Source of the DNA: Chrysogorgia sp. JL179-B06
Taxonomy: Eukaryota; Cnidaria; Anthozoa; Scleralcyonacea; Chrysogorgiidae
Reading direction: 5' to 3'
NCBI GenBank assembly: GCA_035772405.1
Contig: JAYKKM010000307.1
Coordinates: 932,501 to 996,500 of the forward strand
Length of the DNA stretch: 64,000 nucleotides
Shown: piece after piece, positions 12,175 through 23,731 of the stretch
Position numbering within the stretch: the stretch's first letter is position 1
How the letters are laid out: each line of letters starts with the position of its first letter
Translations under genes and position numbers: made by a program
The notes under the pieces: model-generated
What the model saw: the letters and a program-made list of their open reading frames with translations, nothing else
What the model was told of the DNA's origin: nothing
Database searches by the model: none

Positions 12175-12469
12175 TGTTGGAGATTATTAGTATTATCATA
12201 GATTTAGCTTATTACTATTCAGTATATCGCGTGACAGGAAGTGGACAGAGTCAGGGGCATGCCAATCAACGGCATCCTGGCCAGTAGGAGGCGAGCTAGG
12301 CTTGGGTTTGTGTAACGTGCGGGGAGTGAAGAAAATGGTGAGCGAGCGAAAACGGACAATATATGGCGATGAAGTGAAATGGTTATTCGTGGGTTTTCTT
12401 TATTAAATCATGTAGTTTTACTGACTGACTTTTCATTGATACATACCGGGGAGGCAGGTAATTTAAGAC
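12175..12469 (+). repeat. 3' LTR of the BEL/Pao element
   Basis: Same sequence as 6301-6591 with about a dozen differences. It ends ...AATTTAAGAC; the terminal CA seen in the 5' copy is not preserved. Confidence 0.92.
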
Positions 12470-12602
12470 TGGAAATGATCAATGAAGCAAAGGAAGGGGA
12501 AAGTCAAGAAGACATGAAAGAAAGAAAGCAATGCAAAGGACTCGGCACTTGCTGATTTGGCATGATCTTTCCACAGTAGCGAATCATACGCATCTTGTCT
12601 TT

Positions 12603-13347
12603 TTTTTTTTTCTTTTTTTTCTTTAAACCATATTTGCTCTTTACATTTACCCTAAGAGCTACAAGCTCATCGAGAGGGCTTACGTAAACTTACACTTACA
12701 AGAAATAAAACCACGAATTAGAAGCAAAACAACAAAAAACAAGTAAATATAGTTATATTTACTACACATAATACAAACACGAAGGAAAAGAAAAAATAAA
12801 TGAATAAAGCTGCAGTGAAATTTACAAGTGATTTCAAATTATTAATCAAAACGACCAGATGCTATAATAAAAGCTTGAACGGCAAGAAAAATACTAGCAT
12901 TAGCATCATAATTTAGGGTCGACATGCCGTTCAATAAAATATTAAGTCGATCAAATGAATCTATTCTAATCCACACATGACCTGTACTTTGCACGATGGA
13001 GGTAATCATTGTCGTGCAGAGCAGCAAAGCGAGGACATATAAGAAGATAATGGAATACATCTTCTTTGGGCGCACCACAAATACATGCAGGAGAAACAAC
13101 ACAATTCATTAAGAAAAGATAACAATTCAACCCACAGTTATTCAATCTTAATCTAGTGTGTAAAATTGACGCATAGCGATCACCAATATAAAAATATTTA
13201 CTAGTAGGACATGTATTAAATCCGTTGGAAAGAAGATCTCTCTTAAAAGAGGTAACTGAGACACATTTACGTGACAGCTCAGACAAGGAATTCCATAATT
13301 TAATGGTTGAATAGAGAAAAGAATTCTTTAACTTCTCAGTACGAATA
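12603..13347 (-). mobile_element. 5'-truncated LINE insertion
   Basis: The minus strand encodes the C-terminal tail of a LINE polyprotein: KNSFLYSTIKLWNSLS (about 13335-13285) and CICGAPKEDVFHYLLICPRF (about 13087-13030), a Cys/His motif typical of LINE C-termini, with one frameshift after it. The 3' end carries a poly(A)-like tail (plus-strand T run 12601-12630). It is flanked by identical GCATCTTGTCTTT at 12590-12602 and 13348-13360. Excising it restores the reading frame of the interrupted gene. Confidence 0.88.
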
Positions 13348-13859
13348 GCATCTTGTCTTTATGGTAACCTGTCTGTATGACCCAGCAACATTCTACACTG
13401 ATGATGAATATGAAGAGCTGACAGGAAAGAAAGTAAATATACAATCCCACATTGAACCCCCTAGTCTCTACATTGTAGCAAGGTCTTCGTCGTCTGATAA
13501 AGAGCAATTGTGCTATGTAGAAACCAGGGTGGAATGTTTGGAGGAACTTTCTGAACCTGTAAAGACCAAGTTGGGTATACCGGTGGTGGATAAAAGAGGT
13601 TTTCCACGGCGACAGCCCTGCAGGGAATTATTACTGTGCAGTATGTGGAGCAAGGGCACATCGGGTGTATGAACTTGACTATGCATTTCGTTGCCCATAT
13701 ATATCCCTAGCAGACCGACAGCATCTGGTCATGCAAGGTCGTTGTGGAAAAAAGAACTCTCTGGAAAAGTCAAACAAGCCCTTTCATGGCCTTTCAAAAG
13801 ATGACTTAACTAAGGAGTTATCTGCTAGAGGTATGAGGGCCATTAGCTAGCTAGCTTAT

Positions 13860-13945
13860 CAGTTTTTAAGGACTGTCATCTGTTACCCTCCATAAATAAA
13901 GTTATTATTATCATTATTACTATTATTATTAATTTTATATAATAC
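13860..13945 (+). repeat. (TTA)n-tailed remnant inside an intron
   Basis: The short intron between 13829 and 13953 contains CCATAAATAAAG followed by an impure TTATTATTATCATTATT run. This resembles the 3' tail of (TTA)n-ending LINEs or SINEs such as those at 9747 and 58342. Confidence 0.4.
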
Positions 13946-16474
13946 ATGCAGGTATATACGAAGGTGACAAGAAGAAACAATTAGAGGAGCTCATCAGGGA
14001 AGAATTGCATGGTGTACAGAGAGTACCATCCCTACTTTTCAACAATCCAGAGAAAACTCTAGAGTCGATTAATTGTGGCAGTTATGAAATTTTAGGGTTT
14101 GAACCCCTTCACGATATTGGAAAGCACATCGAGAATGTCTTCACCGAGTTTCCTGACCATCTCCAAGTAAAGAAGCTTCTGAACTGAAGGCTGTCCTTGA
14201 ATTATGCATTGGGGGGGGGGGGGGGAGAAATAAATAGGACTTTTGATTATCGCTGTGCTCTTGACTTCCAATCAAGTCAGAGGCAAGATTAATTCAAAAG
14301 CCCAACAGTTGCTGGATACCCTTGTAGAAATTCAAGAAATAGCCTACAGTTCAGAAGTACATCATACACCTAGATCTGTTCTTCGACTCCAATCTCACCT
14401 GGCACCATGCAATGCTGTGCACAAGTTTGATTGGCTTTACCATGAAAAATTTGACAACGTGCAAATTTTATGGGAACTACTTCCATAACATTACATCACA
14501 TGCACCTATTCAAAACCGGCTGATAAGTCGCAGATCATCAAATACTGAAGAACAAGAGAGGGTCTTCAATGCCATTACCAACATCACAAAAGCAACGTCT
14601 TCATTCCACGCAAGTCATATTATCGGTAATGTATTTGTACGACTTCATGCAAGCTGAGACAATTATGAAAACTCACCAAACTTCTACATCTGACAAGCAA
14701 CAAGCCCATCTTTCCAAACTCACATCTTCGCTACCAAGTTTTGGAAACACTGTTATTCCACAAAAAATGCTGGAAACCCACTCAGTTTGGCAAGCACATC
14801 TGGAACGAATCAGCGATTTTCTATTAACAGGTGAAGGCATTTGGTGGAAAGTATGCGGCAATGGCGATGTTGAATTTTTTGATGCTAAAGGAAATCCTGA
14901 ATCTGTTCCTGGACCAATTCTACACCACTTTCGTTCCAGTACCTTCAAATCTGAAGAGGCATATTTGAAGGACTGCTGGCAAATGTGCTTACAAAACAAG
15001 TCACAGTTACCTGTTACACAGCTGCGAATTCCAGATGAAAATGGAAAGATGTTAATTGAATATTTGGTCAATGGAAATTGTGTCAGCATTAATGAGGATG
15101 CAAGGAATGGTCAGGCAATTGTTGGATTGAGTGATAGTGTTGGGATGTCAGATGGAGTTGATGTTTGTTCAGACACGTTTCACACAGATGGGGAGAAAGT
15201 AGGCTGTGTTGCATGTTATAGTGGAGATGGGGTTGAGGTTGGTAGTGATGATGTAGATGACCAAGGTCCAATAATTAAAAATGGAAGTGAGAATGCTGGT
15301 GAAGTTGAAGATGTGGACGAGCACATAATTTCCCTGCAGGTAAGTGGTTCTGAGATAACTACCAGCTGGAACGCAGAAGCTGGAACTAGTGATGTGGGAC
15401 AAGTTTCAAGTACTAAACCATTAGGTAAGAGTTTACATGCAGTATAATATATATATATATATAAATAATTTTATTTGCTGTATTGCAGGCCAGGTAGTTT
15501 ATCCTGCCAACATAATACAATCACATTCCCAAGCTGCAGGGCTGAAATTCATATAACTTTAACTTATAATAAACGAAATTTCTGAATCTTTAATAAGCTT
15601 CGTTATTTGAATTTGGTCAGCTGAATGTCGGAATTTTGAAGTTGCACGGTTGTTATCTCATTAGTCTATGATCCCATGTGCAGAAGTCAATAGAATATTT
15701 TTTATGTTTACGTTTCATCTTAAATAGACAAATCACCAGAGCCTCAGACGAATGTTGGATGCTAAACGAAGCAAGGACGTGCCCTGGAGTTCATTCTAGG
15801 CCCGGCAACCAAGGAGGTGTTATAGTACGACAAAGCACACAAGAATCAAGGCGTCTCCAAATAATCATGATTATCTTCAAGATTACTTGGATAATTTGGC
15901 GGTGATGGAAACCAGGGTTTCTCGTGAACAGAGGTTGAAGATTTGGGAGCGACTACTACTACTTCCCAAGATATGCTCTCTGATCCAGCTGCAAAGCTAT
16001 TGATGGACAAGCTGAAATATTGCAAAGCCGTGGTCAAGCAGTGGAAAAAGTGAAAGAAATGGTTCTTTTACGACCCAAAGATACAAATTAAACAAACCGG
16101 CTCCTTTAGGAACCACCAATAATAAAAAGAATTGACAAATAAAAACGCTCGAACCAAACTTACATCGGTCAGTCGGGTAATCCATTTCGTACATATTTGT
16201 TGTCTTGTAAAGCATTAGTAAATTGCTTTTGCTAGAGTTTGAAGAGCCAGTGAAATCAACATCAGAATACAGTATTAAATCTCCAGAGCACTGCATACTT
16301 GATTTGTGCCCCAAAATAGGCACTGGGGTAATATTAAAGCAAAATTCTATAATTTAGAAATAAAAAAATTATATTATCCATAAACAAAAATGACAACACC
16401 CTTAATTGTAATCGGAAATGTAATGTAGCTGTTGCAGATGCTTATAATTATATTTATTTAAATATAATCTTTAG

Positions 16475-17200
16475 GTCACAACAGATGCTGCTGGATTTGC
16501 AAGTTCCTCACAGACCATTAATGTTTCTGTTGATCAGATTGGTCCTGGTGAGCTAGCACCACTTGAACAAAATGTTGGTGCAAACATTGTGGTGCTGGCC
16601 AATATGGACAATGTAGTTTAAAGACATACAAACGGCTTGGCATTATTGTCCTTGAAAAGCAGGTGGAATTGTCAGATGTAAAAGCTGTTATCACTGAAGC
16701 ACAGTGCATTAACACATCAATGCATTCCACAATTGCTAGGAATGCAAATTGAGCAGAAACCATACTCATTGGTAATGGAATTTGTTGACAAAAACATGGA
16801 ATCAATAACATTCCATAAGTTGTTGCTTCAAAGCATGCAAAAACAATCGCCTCTTAGTAACAAAGATGCATCTCTGTTTGTATTGACATAACAGAAGCTG
16901 TCCAACATTCACCCCAAAGGCTTTTTGCATTGTGATCTAAAGACAAACAATGTACTTGTGTCTCAGGAGGAGAGGGGCTTTGTTATAGATTTTGGCAAAG
17001 CTTGTAAAATTTCAAAGCGATCCGCTAAGAAGTACACATCCTTTTATCCACACATTGCCCCAGAGATCTTAAGAGGTCAGCCAGTTAGTACTTCAAGTAA
17101 TTTTGTACACATTTGGGAAAGCAATACAGATTACATCTATAAAATATCTAGGAAAACAATGCAAAGACACCAATCCACTTGTACGACCATCTGTCCCTGA
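16475..17200 (+). pseudogene. Protein-kinase domain of the uncharacterised family
   Basis: An acceptor (aatctttag) precedes the segment. The N-lobe is in a shifted frame (GQYGQC glycine-loop-like near 16600; LEKQ; VITEAQC as helix C). Then come PYSLVMEFVD (about 16760), the catalytic loop HCDLKTNNVL (about 16928), DFG (FVIDFGKAC, about 16980) and an APE motif (HIAPEILRG, about 17053). HCD replaces HRD, so it belongs to the non-RD type. In-frame stops (for example before 16890) and shifts inactivate it. After 17100 similarity fades into unrelated frame. Confidence 0.7.
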
Positions 17201-17394
17201 AGTGCTGAGAAGGATGAGAAGGATGAGAGAAGATCCAGAGTGAGAAATTGACTCTTAATAGCTACAATAAAAAAAGTTACATAAATAATACAATACTGTA
17301 TACAGCTAATTTAATTAAGGACTTAAGGTTGTTCTTTAAGGTCAAAACTCATAAACCGCAATAATGTATTTATCTTAAAATAAATATGTACTGT

Positions 17395-17780
17395 AAACAG
17401 TGGAAACTCATGTTGTCAAGACTTAGTGTCTTTAGGCAGCCAGTGGAAACTCATTTACAGCACGGCAATAAACTTTAAATAATAATGTATTTATCTTAAA
17501 TAAATATGTATGTACTGTAAAGTTGTAAACCGTGGAAACTCATGTTGTCAAGACTTCAAGTCTTTGGGCAGCACGTTGTCAAGTCTTTGGGCAGCACGTT
17601 GTCAAGTCTTTGGGCAGCACGTTGTCAAGACTTAATGTCTTTAGGCAGCCAGTGGAAACTCATTTACAGTACGATAATAAACTTTAAATAAAAACGTATA
17701 TATGTGAAGTAAATCTGTACTTCTAAACAGTGGAGACTCATGTTGTCAAGTCTTTAGGCAGCCAGTAGAAACTGATTTAA
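17395..17780. repeat. Locally duplicated repeat block
   Basis: Several copies of CAGTGGAAACTCATGTTGTC and TCTTTAGGCAGCCAGTGGAA occur between 17395 and 17780. Within it a 21-bp unit (GGGCAGCACGTTGTCAAGTCT) is tandemly repeated about three times at 17567-17625. No coding potential. Confidence 0.8.
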
Positions 17781-18429
17781 AGTGCCAAAAAACTTGTAGA
17801 AGTACGTAAAAATATAACGTATAAATCATGTGCTGAGTCTTTGGATAGCAAGTTAAAATGTAAATTAAGCTCAATCCATAATATTTTGTTTATCAGTTTC
17901 TTCACAATTTTATTAGAAAATTAAAATATGCTGCAAAAATGCCAAAGGAAGCTGTAAAAATGCTTCCTTTCGGCATATCCGTGTCATGTGATGTTTTTAT
18001 ATTTATATACGATCACAAAATTGGTTTTATTAAGCTACATTAAAGTTACAAAGCTGCTGAGCTGCAATGGAAGCACGCACGCACATTTAATAGCCAATAG
18101 GGTTCAAATCGTGAAGCTAAAAAGCGAAAGTTGACATAAATTATATCAAAGGTATTGGGATGGCCATAAATTGTGTTGGTTCTTAAACTTAAGATACAAA
18201 ACTATAAGCATGGTGCATGCATGTTTCCGTGAAACTAAAGACTACATATATTAATTGTATCATAAGACAAATATTTATACTAACTTTGTACGAATGAACA
18301 TCAGGATATGAGAGGAAAATTGCATTTCTCTCTATCCTTTCGAAAATACGTCATGATTCCACGTTTCGCCAACAATCTACGCGCGAGATAACGTGGAATC
18401 ATTACAGAGGGACCCAGGCATTAATGTTC
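17781..18429. other. Non-coding stretch, no gene seen
   Basis: AT-rich; no recognisable frame, repeat boundary or RNA gene. Confidence 0.45.
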
Positions 18430-19990
18430 CTGAGATTTGCTGTTCTCTAAGTAATTTTCAAACCATTTTCAAGTGTTCCTCTTATGCCATAGTGACTTAG
18501 TTTTTTAATCAGAATATTGTGATTAATAGTATCAAACGCTTCTGACAAATCTAGAAATATTAATTGTGTATTCTCCTTCATCCTTTGCTTTTGTTATTTT
18601 GTCTACAAGCTCAAAAATGCACGATCAGTAGATCTATTTTGTCTAAAACCACACTGATTCTTTAATAAGATCTTTTTTTAATATATCTATTTAGCCTTTT
18701 GTACACAAGTTTTTCAAGTAATTTAGAGAAATAGGAAAGAACCGATATTGGTCTATAGTTTTCAAAGTAGTTTTTCTCATTTGCTTTGGAAATTGGCGTT
18801 ACTAAGGTTATTTTAAGATCGTCTGGAATACTTCTATGTGGAAAAGCCAAATTAAATATATGTACCAGTGCTTTAGAAATTTCCTTTCCAGTTAGTTTTA
18901 TTACTTTAGCATTAATGTCATCATACCCAAGGCTCTTATTATTTTTTATATTACTTATTTCTATTTCTACGTCACTTTTAGTTGTTAGCAAGATATTGAT
19001 TATATGTTTTCTCAGTATTGTTAGGAATCTAGTTCAGGACCAATATTTACAATTTTTTATTGAATTCATTAGCTATTTTTTAACAGGATTTTTTGTTTTC
19101 CAACACTAAATTATTTCGGTAGTTCATTAATGATTTTGTCTTTATAACTCTTTCCTGTTGGGTTGAAAAACATCCAAAATTGAACCACCTCTTCATTCTA
19201 TTGATATCTATGGAAATAACCACAACTGTTGCGAAAGCTATACATTTTCTGAAAGCCAAATAAACCAGCTTTTATTATTGCTTTTAAATTTCCTGAACAA
19301 GACACATTACGTTAATATCAATTATCAGGTTGAAAAACTTTCATTTTCCTAGAAACGGTCACATCATGAAAATTCAAAATGCCACCAATCGGAGAGTTTT
19401 TTATGAAATCAAATCAAACTTGGCGTGTGAGTGGATCTTGTGTGCCTTGTGCTTGTTGATTTTCAATTTTATTTTTAATCAATTTTACTGTGTGCCGTGT
19501 TTTTCGATTCACGACTTCATCAGTCTTTTACGACCGATTTTGACTGGGCCAGACAGGAAAGATTTAAGGATTTCATTCAGTATCTGCCATGTCGTCTTTG
19601 TGTTTCTTAATAATATATTTTCTTGTCTTTGTGTTTCTTAATAATATATTTTCTTTGCAGATTTTATAACATTGTTTAATTTGTTTTTATATCTTTTATA
19701 TATGTTATTCCTTTCAATTGTGTTAAGTATGTTTTTTACTGAAATAGCAATACAATTTGTCATCCATGGTTTCATCAATTGTTTCATCCATTTTACTATT
19801 TGGAGGTCTGTAAATTACTCCTATAATTTTATTCTTACCAATTGTTATTAATTCAATAAATACTGTTTCAATTTCATTTTCTATACTATAATTTAAATCA
19901 TTACGAGCTTTATTAATTTCATAATCATATTCGACAAGTTTTCGTTGTTTCTTTTAACCATGTTTCTTTAAACTATTTGTTTAGGGAATT
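18430..19990 (-). pseudogene. Degraded LINE (endonuclease and RT remnants)
   Basis: Reading the minus strand from high to low coordinates: a GVIYRPPN motif of the APE endonuclease (about 19850-19810), a Lys-rich linker, then RT fingers and palm sequence from 18991 down: GYDDINAKVIKL, LVTPISK, NYFENYRPISVLSYFSKLLEK, and beyond a stop QCGFRQNRST-like and FDTINH-like words (about 18655-18530). Many stops and internal deletion. Order fits a CR1/L2-type single ORF2. Confidence 0.7.
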
Positions 19991-20589
19991 TATTTAAGGT
20001 TACAGAAAACCTTAAAATAGTAATTGTTTTGGAAAACGTTGTTTTGATATTTGTAAAGGTTCATAAGGGTTCTATCAGTTCTATTAATTCAAAATATTGA
20101 AATTTGAGCGAGTTATCGTGATAAAACGGTTACGAATTAAATATCCGTCACGGGAGTCTATTATTAATTAAGGGATGCATGACAGCTAATTTGTTTCAAA
20201 TTACATTTTCTAAAAACAAACAACTCGTCTCGTGTAAAAAATTACACCTGCTGAAAATGCCTGAAAATAAAGCAAAGGATTCTAAAAAAATGCATTCTGT
20301 GGTGTTCGGAAAAAACAAGCCAAACGCAAGCAAGCGGACAAAGACGTCTTTTCGGATAAGAGAAAGGAAGATCTACCTACGAGCAGCAAGGGATCATACT
20401 TTGGCCAGACATTTTCACCGGTGACAGCCTTGTGTACAGCGATAAACGTTCCAAATGCTCTTCCTGAAGCAAGCAGAAACTCAACACAAGCATGGAAAAG
20501 GTTCCAGAAGTGAAAAGCGCCTGAACTGGAATCGGAATCGCAATCTGAATCAGATGATTTTAAATCAGATTTTTTAAACACAAGTGAAA

Positions 20590-21255
20590 GCGAAGATATT
20601 TGAAATTTACCATTGATTTTGGAAAATTGATTGTTATCAAGGCTAAGTTAAATTCGCAGAAGATTGTGGTGAAATCCTCCCGAGATTGTATTGCAATATT
20701 TTCGCAAAGTAGCTTGTGTAGCTGTGAACAGTGTTGCAGTGGATTTTGCATTGCCATGAGGTGCGGGCTTCTCTCCATCCCACACATACTGTAACACAAC
20801 AATATCATTAATATGGCCTTCTTTGTTAGGAATGTTGTAAATTCTTCTGAAAAACTTTTTCTTCTTGCTATGTTGGTAGTCTACACAATGAACATGAAAC
20901 TGGTTTGGCTGTTTCAGCTTGTTTCGATCTTGCTAAGATCTCAACTGATGTATTATCGCTCACGGAAATAGTCACAGTTGGTTGACCAATGTTGAGGAAA
21001 ATACCATTTCCATTTGCTACAATATCTTTGGTGTCAACTCCTTTGGCACTTATAAAAAAGTTACCATTGTAAGTTACTCTCATTGGCTGTTGAGTGCATA
21101 TGTTTTTGCTATCCACCTTGCTCAAGACAGCTTTGACAATATCGTCAATTGAGAACGTTCTAGTGGATCGTTTAAACAGCGGAATTGCAGTGTTTCCTTC
21201 ATGGCAAAGATTGTCATTGATGCATGATTTTTGAATTTTAGCTCCTGGTGACTAG
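20590..21255 (-). pseudogene. Degraded multi-copy (transposon-like) ORF
   Basis: Minus-strand frames with one shift read through KSCINDNLCHEGNTAIPLFK, a segment with FSIDDIVKAVLSKVDS, then VVLQYVWDGEKPAPHGNAKS and TLRKYC. The PHGN-x-K pattern reminds me of an N-terminal region found in many uncharacterised transposon-like proteins of cnidarians, but I cannot assign a superfamily. The frame ends at stops near 20600. Confidence 0.3.
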
Positions 21256-21439
21256 CCTGCTTGCATCCCGAAATTTCTAACACCGGAAATTACGGTCTGT
21301 TAAACTGCGAAATTAATTGTGTTCTGTGATGCAACACTTACACTGAAATAAGTAACGTTTATTGATTCATTTGTAACCTGATTGCATTTAAGTTATGTCA
21401 TGATTGGATTCAAATCCGGAATGAAAACTAGAAAAGGAA

Positions 21440-21700
21440 GCGTTTTTTACGTTCAATATCAAAGATCTTTATCCGGAACAAAGAGAAGCTTTGGAGAACT
21501 TCTTTTCAAGGAAACATGTCTACGTCAACCTACCAACAGCGTCTACGAAGTCTTTGATTTACCAAGATGTTCCTAATATGTCTGACACACTCCGTTTCTG
21601 ACCGAAAGGTAGCAGAATAATCGTGGTAATTTCGCCTTTGAAGTCGTTGATGGTTGAGCAAGTTGCCAGAATGTTCCTCATGACAAGATGAGCCCGGAGA
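21440..21700 (+). pseudogene. RecQ-like helicase, N-terminal motif fragment
   Basis: One frame reads [16 protein letters not shown], then [18 protein letters not shown], a one-codon interruption (TGA near 21600), and RIIVVISPLKSLMVEQVA. These are the Q-motif region, a degraded Walker A (PTASTKS where PTG-GKS is expected) and motif Ia of RecQ-like superfamily-2 helicases. Truncated by a stop near 21690. Motifs IV-V of a similar helicase lie at 32033-32283 on the same strand, beyond the nested insertions. Confidence 0.7.
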
Positions 21701-21952
21701 AAGTGTGTAATTTTGCGCTTTGTGGGACATGTACCTCAATAATTGAGGTGACTGTCCCATGATGCCTTGCGGTTAACCTCGGAAAACTAGCTATCGACCA
21801 GCCTACGACAAGATAATCTTTGAGAAATTTAACTCAGATTGTTATGTAACTTGGTGCTGAAACAGAGGATATATTCAAGTTTTGTATTCAGGCGAACTAT
21901 TCTTGGATTTAAAACTATTCATTTTCTTCTTCCAAAATAGAATTCGTTACGA

Positions 21953-22005
21953 ATCGTAAATAATAGAATCGTAAATAATAGAATCGTAAATAATAGAATT
22001 TTTAC
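21953..22005. repeat. Short tandem repeat around AATCGTAAATAATAG
   Basis: Three copies of GAATCGTAAATAATA occur head to tail, followed by a partial inverted copy (TTTTTACGAATCGTAAAAA). Confidence 0.85.
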
Positions 22006-22019
22006 GAATCGTAAAAATG

Positions 22020-22215
22020 TGTTTGATCAAATTTATCTGTATAGTCTGGTAATATTTAGACTTTTTTAAAGATAAACAAGCCCATTGTTAACGAAATTAA
22101 GTTTTGTGTATTCCCATGTGCTAACAGTCACACCAAATCCATGTGAGGTGATTCTTTATTTTGTTGCCCTACATCAACAAGACAGAACGCCATGTGTCTG
22201 GTATGTTCTCTACTT
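22020..22215 (+). repeat. Old dispersed repeat, left half
   Basis: Matches the reverse complement of about 41265-41430. Shared words include CTGGTAATATTTAGACTTTTT, GAAATTAAGTTTTGTGTATT, CCCATG and GACAGAACGCCATGT. The right half of the same repeat resumes at about 31250-31640, after the nested insertions. Confidence 0.75.
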
Positions 22216-22889
22216 CTATTATGCATGAGTCAATTCCAAACTTGACCATCCCCCCCCGGCATTTGCTTTTTACAGTATTCGCAGGGGTCGGGAATTTTCC
22301 TGCTAAGCAGTGGAGATACGAGCGCTCCAAAAACCCCAGACTGGACTATTGGGTATAAATGTTTCATCGTGAATATGGATGAGTTTGGATTACCATCACG
22401 ATACACTTCGATTTACGGTACAAAATATTACCCGATTTATTTTATTTCGATTTAAGTCCGATTTATTTTATTTCAAAACGAAACGTCAGTATTTCGTTCC
22501 CAAAAATTATGGCAGTTCACCACCTTTTCACTTTACTATATCTAATCATTGCCAATGCAGCACTTAATGTACTGCTGCATGTCTTTGAATACAGCTGTAG
22601 TTGTATTAAGACTAGCTCGCAATCAAGTTACAAACAAGTCGACCGACAGATTTCAGAAATTAAAGAAAACACACGCTGAACACCTGCTTCGAAGACATGA
22701 ACATACATGATCATCGGTCGCTATTAAACAATAACTACCGAAAAGCCTCGCTTTCAAATTGCTGCCATATTTGCAATCGGTCTACTAGGTTCCTTTTATT
22801 TCTTTTTGTTTATATATTCTGTTAATGATTTGCATTGATGTTTGATTTTTATAGACATTTTTGATGTTGACTGATGCATGCTCTCAGGG

Positions 22890-22904
22890 CAGGGGCGGAT
22901 CCAG
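22890..22904 (+). repeat. hAT left terminal inverted repeat
   Basis: CAGGGGCGGATCCAG; inverse partner at 30534-30548. Confidence 0.9.
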
Positions 22905-23486
22905 GGGGTTGCAACCGTTGCACTTGCGACGGTCAGATTTTCAAAATTAAAAACGCTAATTTATGCCATTCCGGGATTAGAATTATTTCCGCCCAGCAAT
23001 CTCCATCGTTCAATCTTGCTTCTCAAATTTGTGTTTCGAAATTATTCGATTACTTGTAGTACATCGCAATTCATCGCATATTGTAATGTTACTCCATTGA
23101 TCTGCGCTACGTGACGTCCAAGGCCAGCGGTCGTGCTTTGACTGAAAATAACTCGATTACTTGAAGTATTCGTAGATGATACTCCATTTTTGCGTAACAT
23201 CATTCAGGGTATGGCAACCCCGTTGCTACGCTCTCTGAAAGTTGGAGACCTAGCAACATGCTCCATTTCCGCTACGGTCAGATAAAAATAACCCGTTGCA
23301 GATGCTATTTTTAGTAAGGTATGCGACGGTCAAGGGTTGCAGACCAATCAAAAGGCTACAATCGCATGACGTTTGCGACGGTCAGCTACGGTCAGATTCC
23401 CCCCCATTCAAAAAATCAAGCAAACCACTCCTGATTCAGGCCTGGACGATGTTTTAATACTCAGCTTCTGAGTGAGTTAAACAACG

Positions 23487-23731
23487 ATGGATTCCAATAA
23501 CGTTTTAGAGCAGCTGTTAAATATATTTGATGCGAGCTTTTCTTCTGCGCAAAAAGCAGAAAAGTTATCATCACTTAGGAAACGTTGCGAGGAAACATTA
23601 GATAACGAGAGAAAAGAAGCAGCCTTAGAATGCGGTGCCGGAACTTCTCGTACAGTTTTCCTGAGTCAGTCCGCAAAGATGCAGTTCCCAAAAAGCCAGG
23701 AATCACGATCCGTGGACTATTTTCCAGTGAG
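23487..23731 (+). CDS. hAT transposase, exon 1
   Basis: ATG at 23487 opens a frame of 81 codons plus 2 bases, ending at a strong donor AG|GTAAGT (23732). The N-terminal segment is charged (MDSNNVLEQLLNIFDASF; then Lys/Glu-rich) and has no domain I recognise. The leftover AG joins G of exon 2 at 25250 to make Arg, keeping frame, so the two exons plausibly encode one protein of about 1131 residues. The intron is about 1.5 kb. Confidence 0.6.

Larger units (their letters stand above)
6301..12469 (+). mobile_element. BEL/Pao LTR retrotransposon, decayed
   Basis: Complete architecture: 5' LTR (6301-6591), primer-binding site, gag with three zinc knuckles, aspartic protease, RT, RNase H, integrase and a DUF5641-like tail, polypurine tract and 3' LTR (12175-12469). 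The coding region is broken by numerous stops and frameshifts and by a SINE. The two LTRs differ by roughly a dozen changes including small indels, so the insertion is old. No matching 5-bp target duplication is visible (5' flank ttccgc, 3' flank tggaa), which suggests recombination or deletion at one edge; the 5' flank is LINE sequence and the 3' flank is the kinase-tail gene. Confidence 0.93.
12471..17200 (+). pseudogene. Decayed multi-exon gene: uncharacterised cnidarian family with C-terminal kinase domain
   Basis: Order of parts: LIWHDLSTVANHTH (12552-12600, split by a LINE) joining CLYDPATFYTDDEYEE (from 13370); a CAVCGARAHRVYELDY zinc-ribbon-like segment (about 13635-13680, reached after a 1-nt shift near 13600); a SAP-like segment ending exon 1 at a donor near 13829; exon 2 from 13953 with a phase-compatible join, containing EELHGVQRVPSLLF. 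A G15 run (14211-14225) breaks the frame. Next come FNAITNITKATSSFHASHII (about 14563), SDFLLTGEGIWWK (about 14814) and an acidic tail ending at donor 15424. Later exons hold DPAAKLLMDKLKYCKAV (about 15980) and the kinase (16475-17200). I recall this architecture from multi-copy uncharacterised proteins of corals and Hydra; function unknown. Stops and shifts show this copy is dead. Confidence 0.65.

Noticed and set aside
12601..12630. T-run as a transcription terminator
   Set aside because: It is the poly(A) tail of a minus-strand LINE insertion, shown by the flanking 13-bp duplication.
16120..16323. Minus-strand 108-codon frame inside the kinase-tail gene region
   Set aside because: A GTAAG donor-like site follows DYPTD, but no acceptor, partner exon or domain could be found.
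20179..20424. Plus-strand Lys-rich 81-codon frame
   Set aside because: Low complexity, no recognisable domain, and it lies among degraded repeats.
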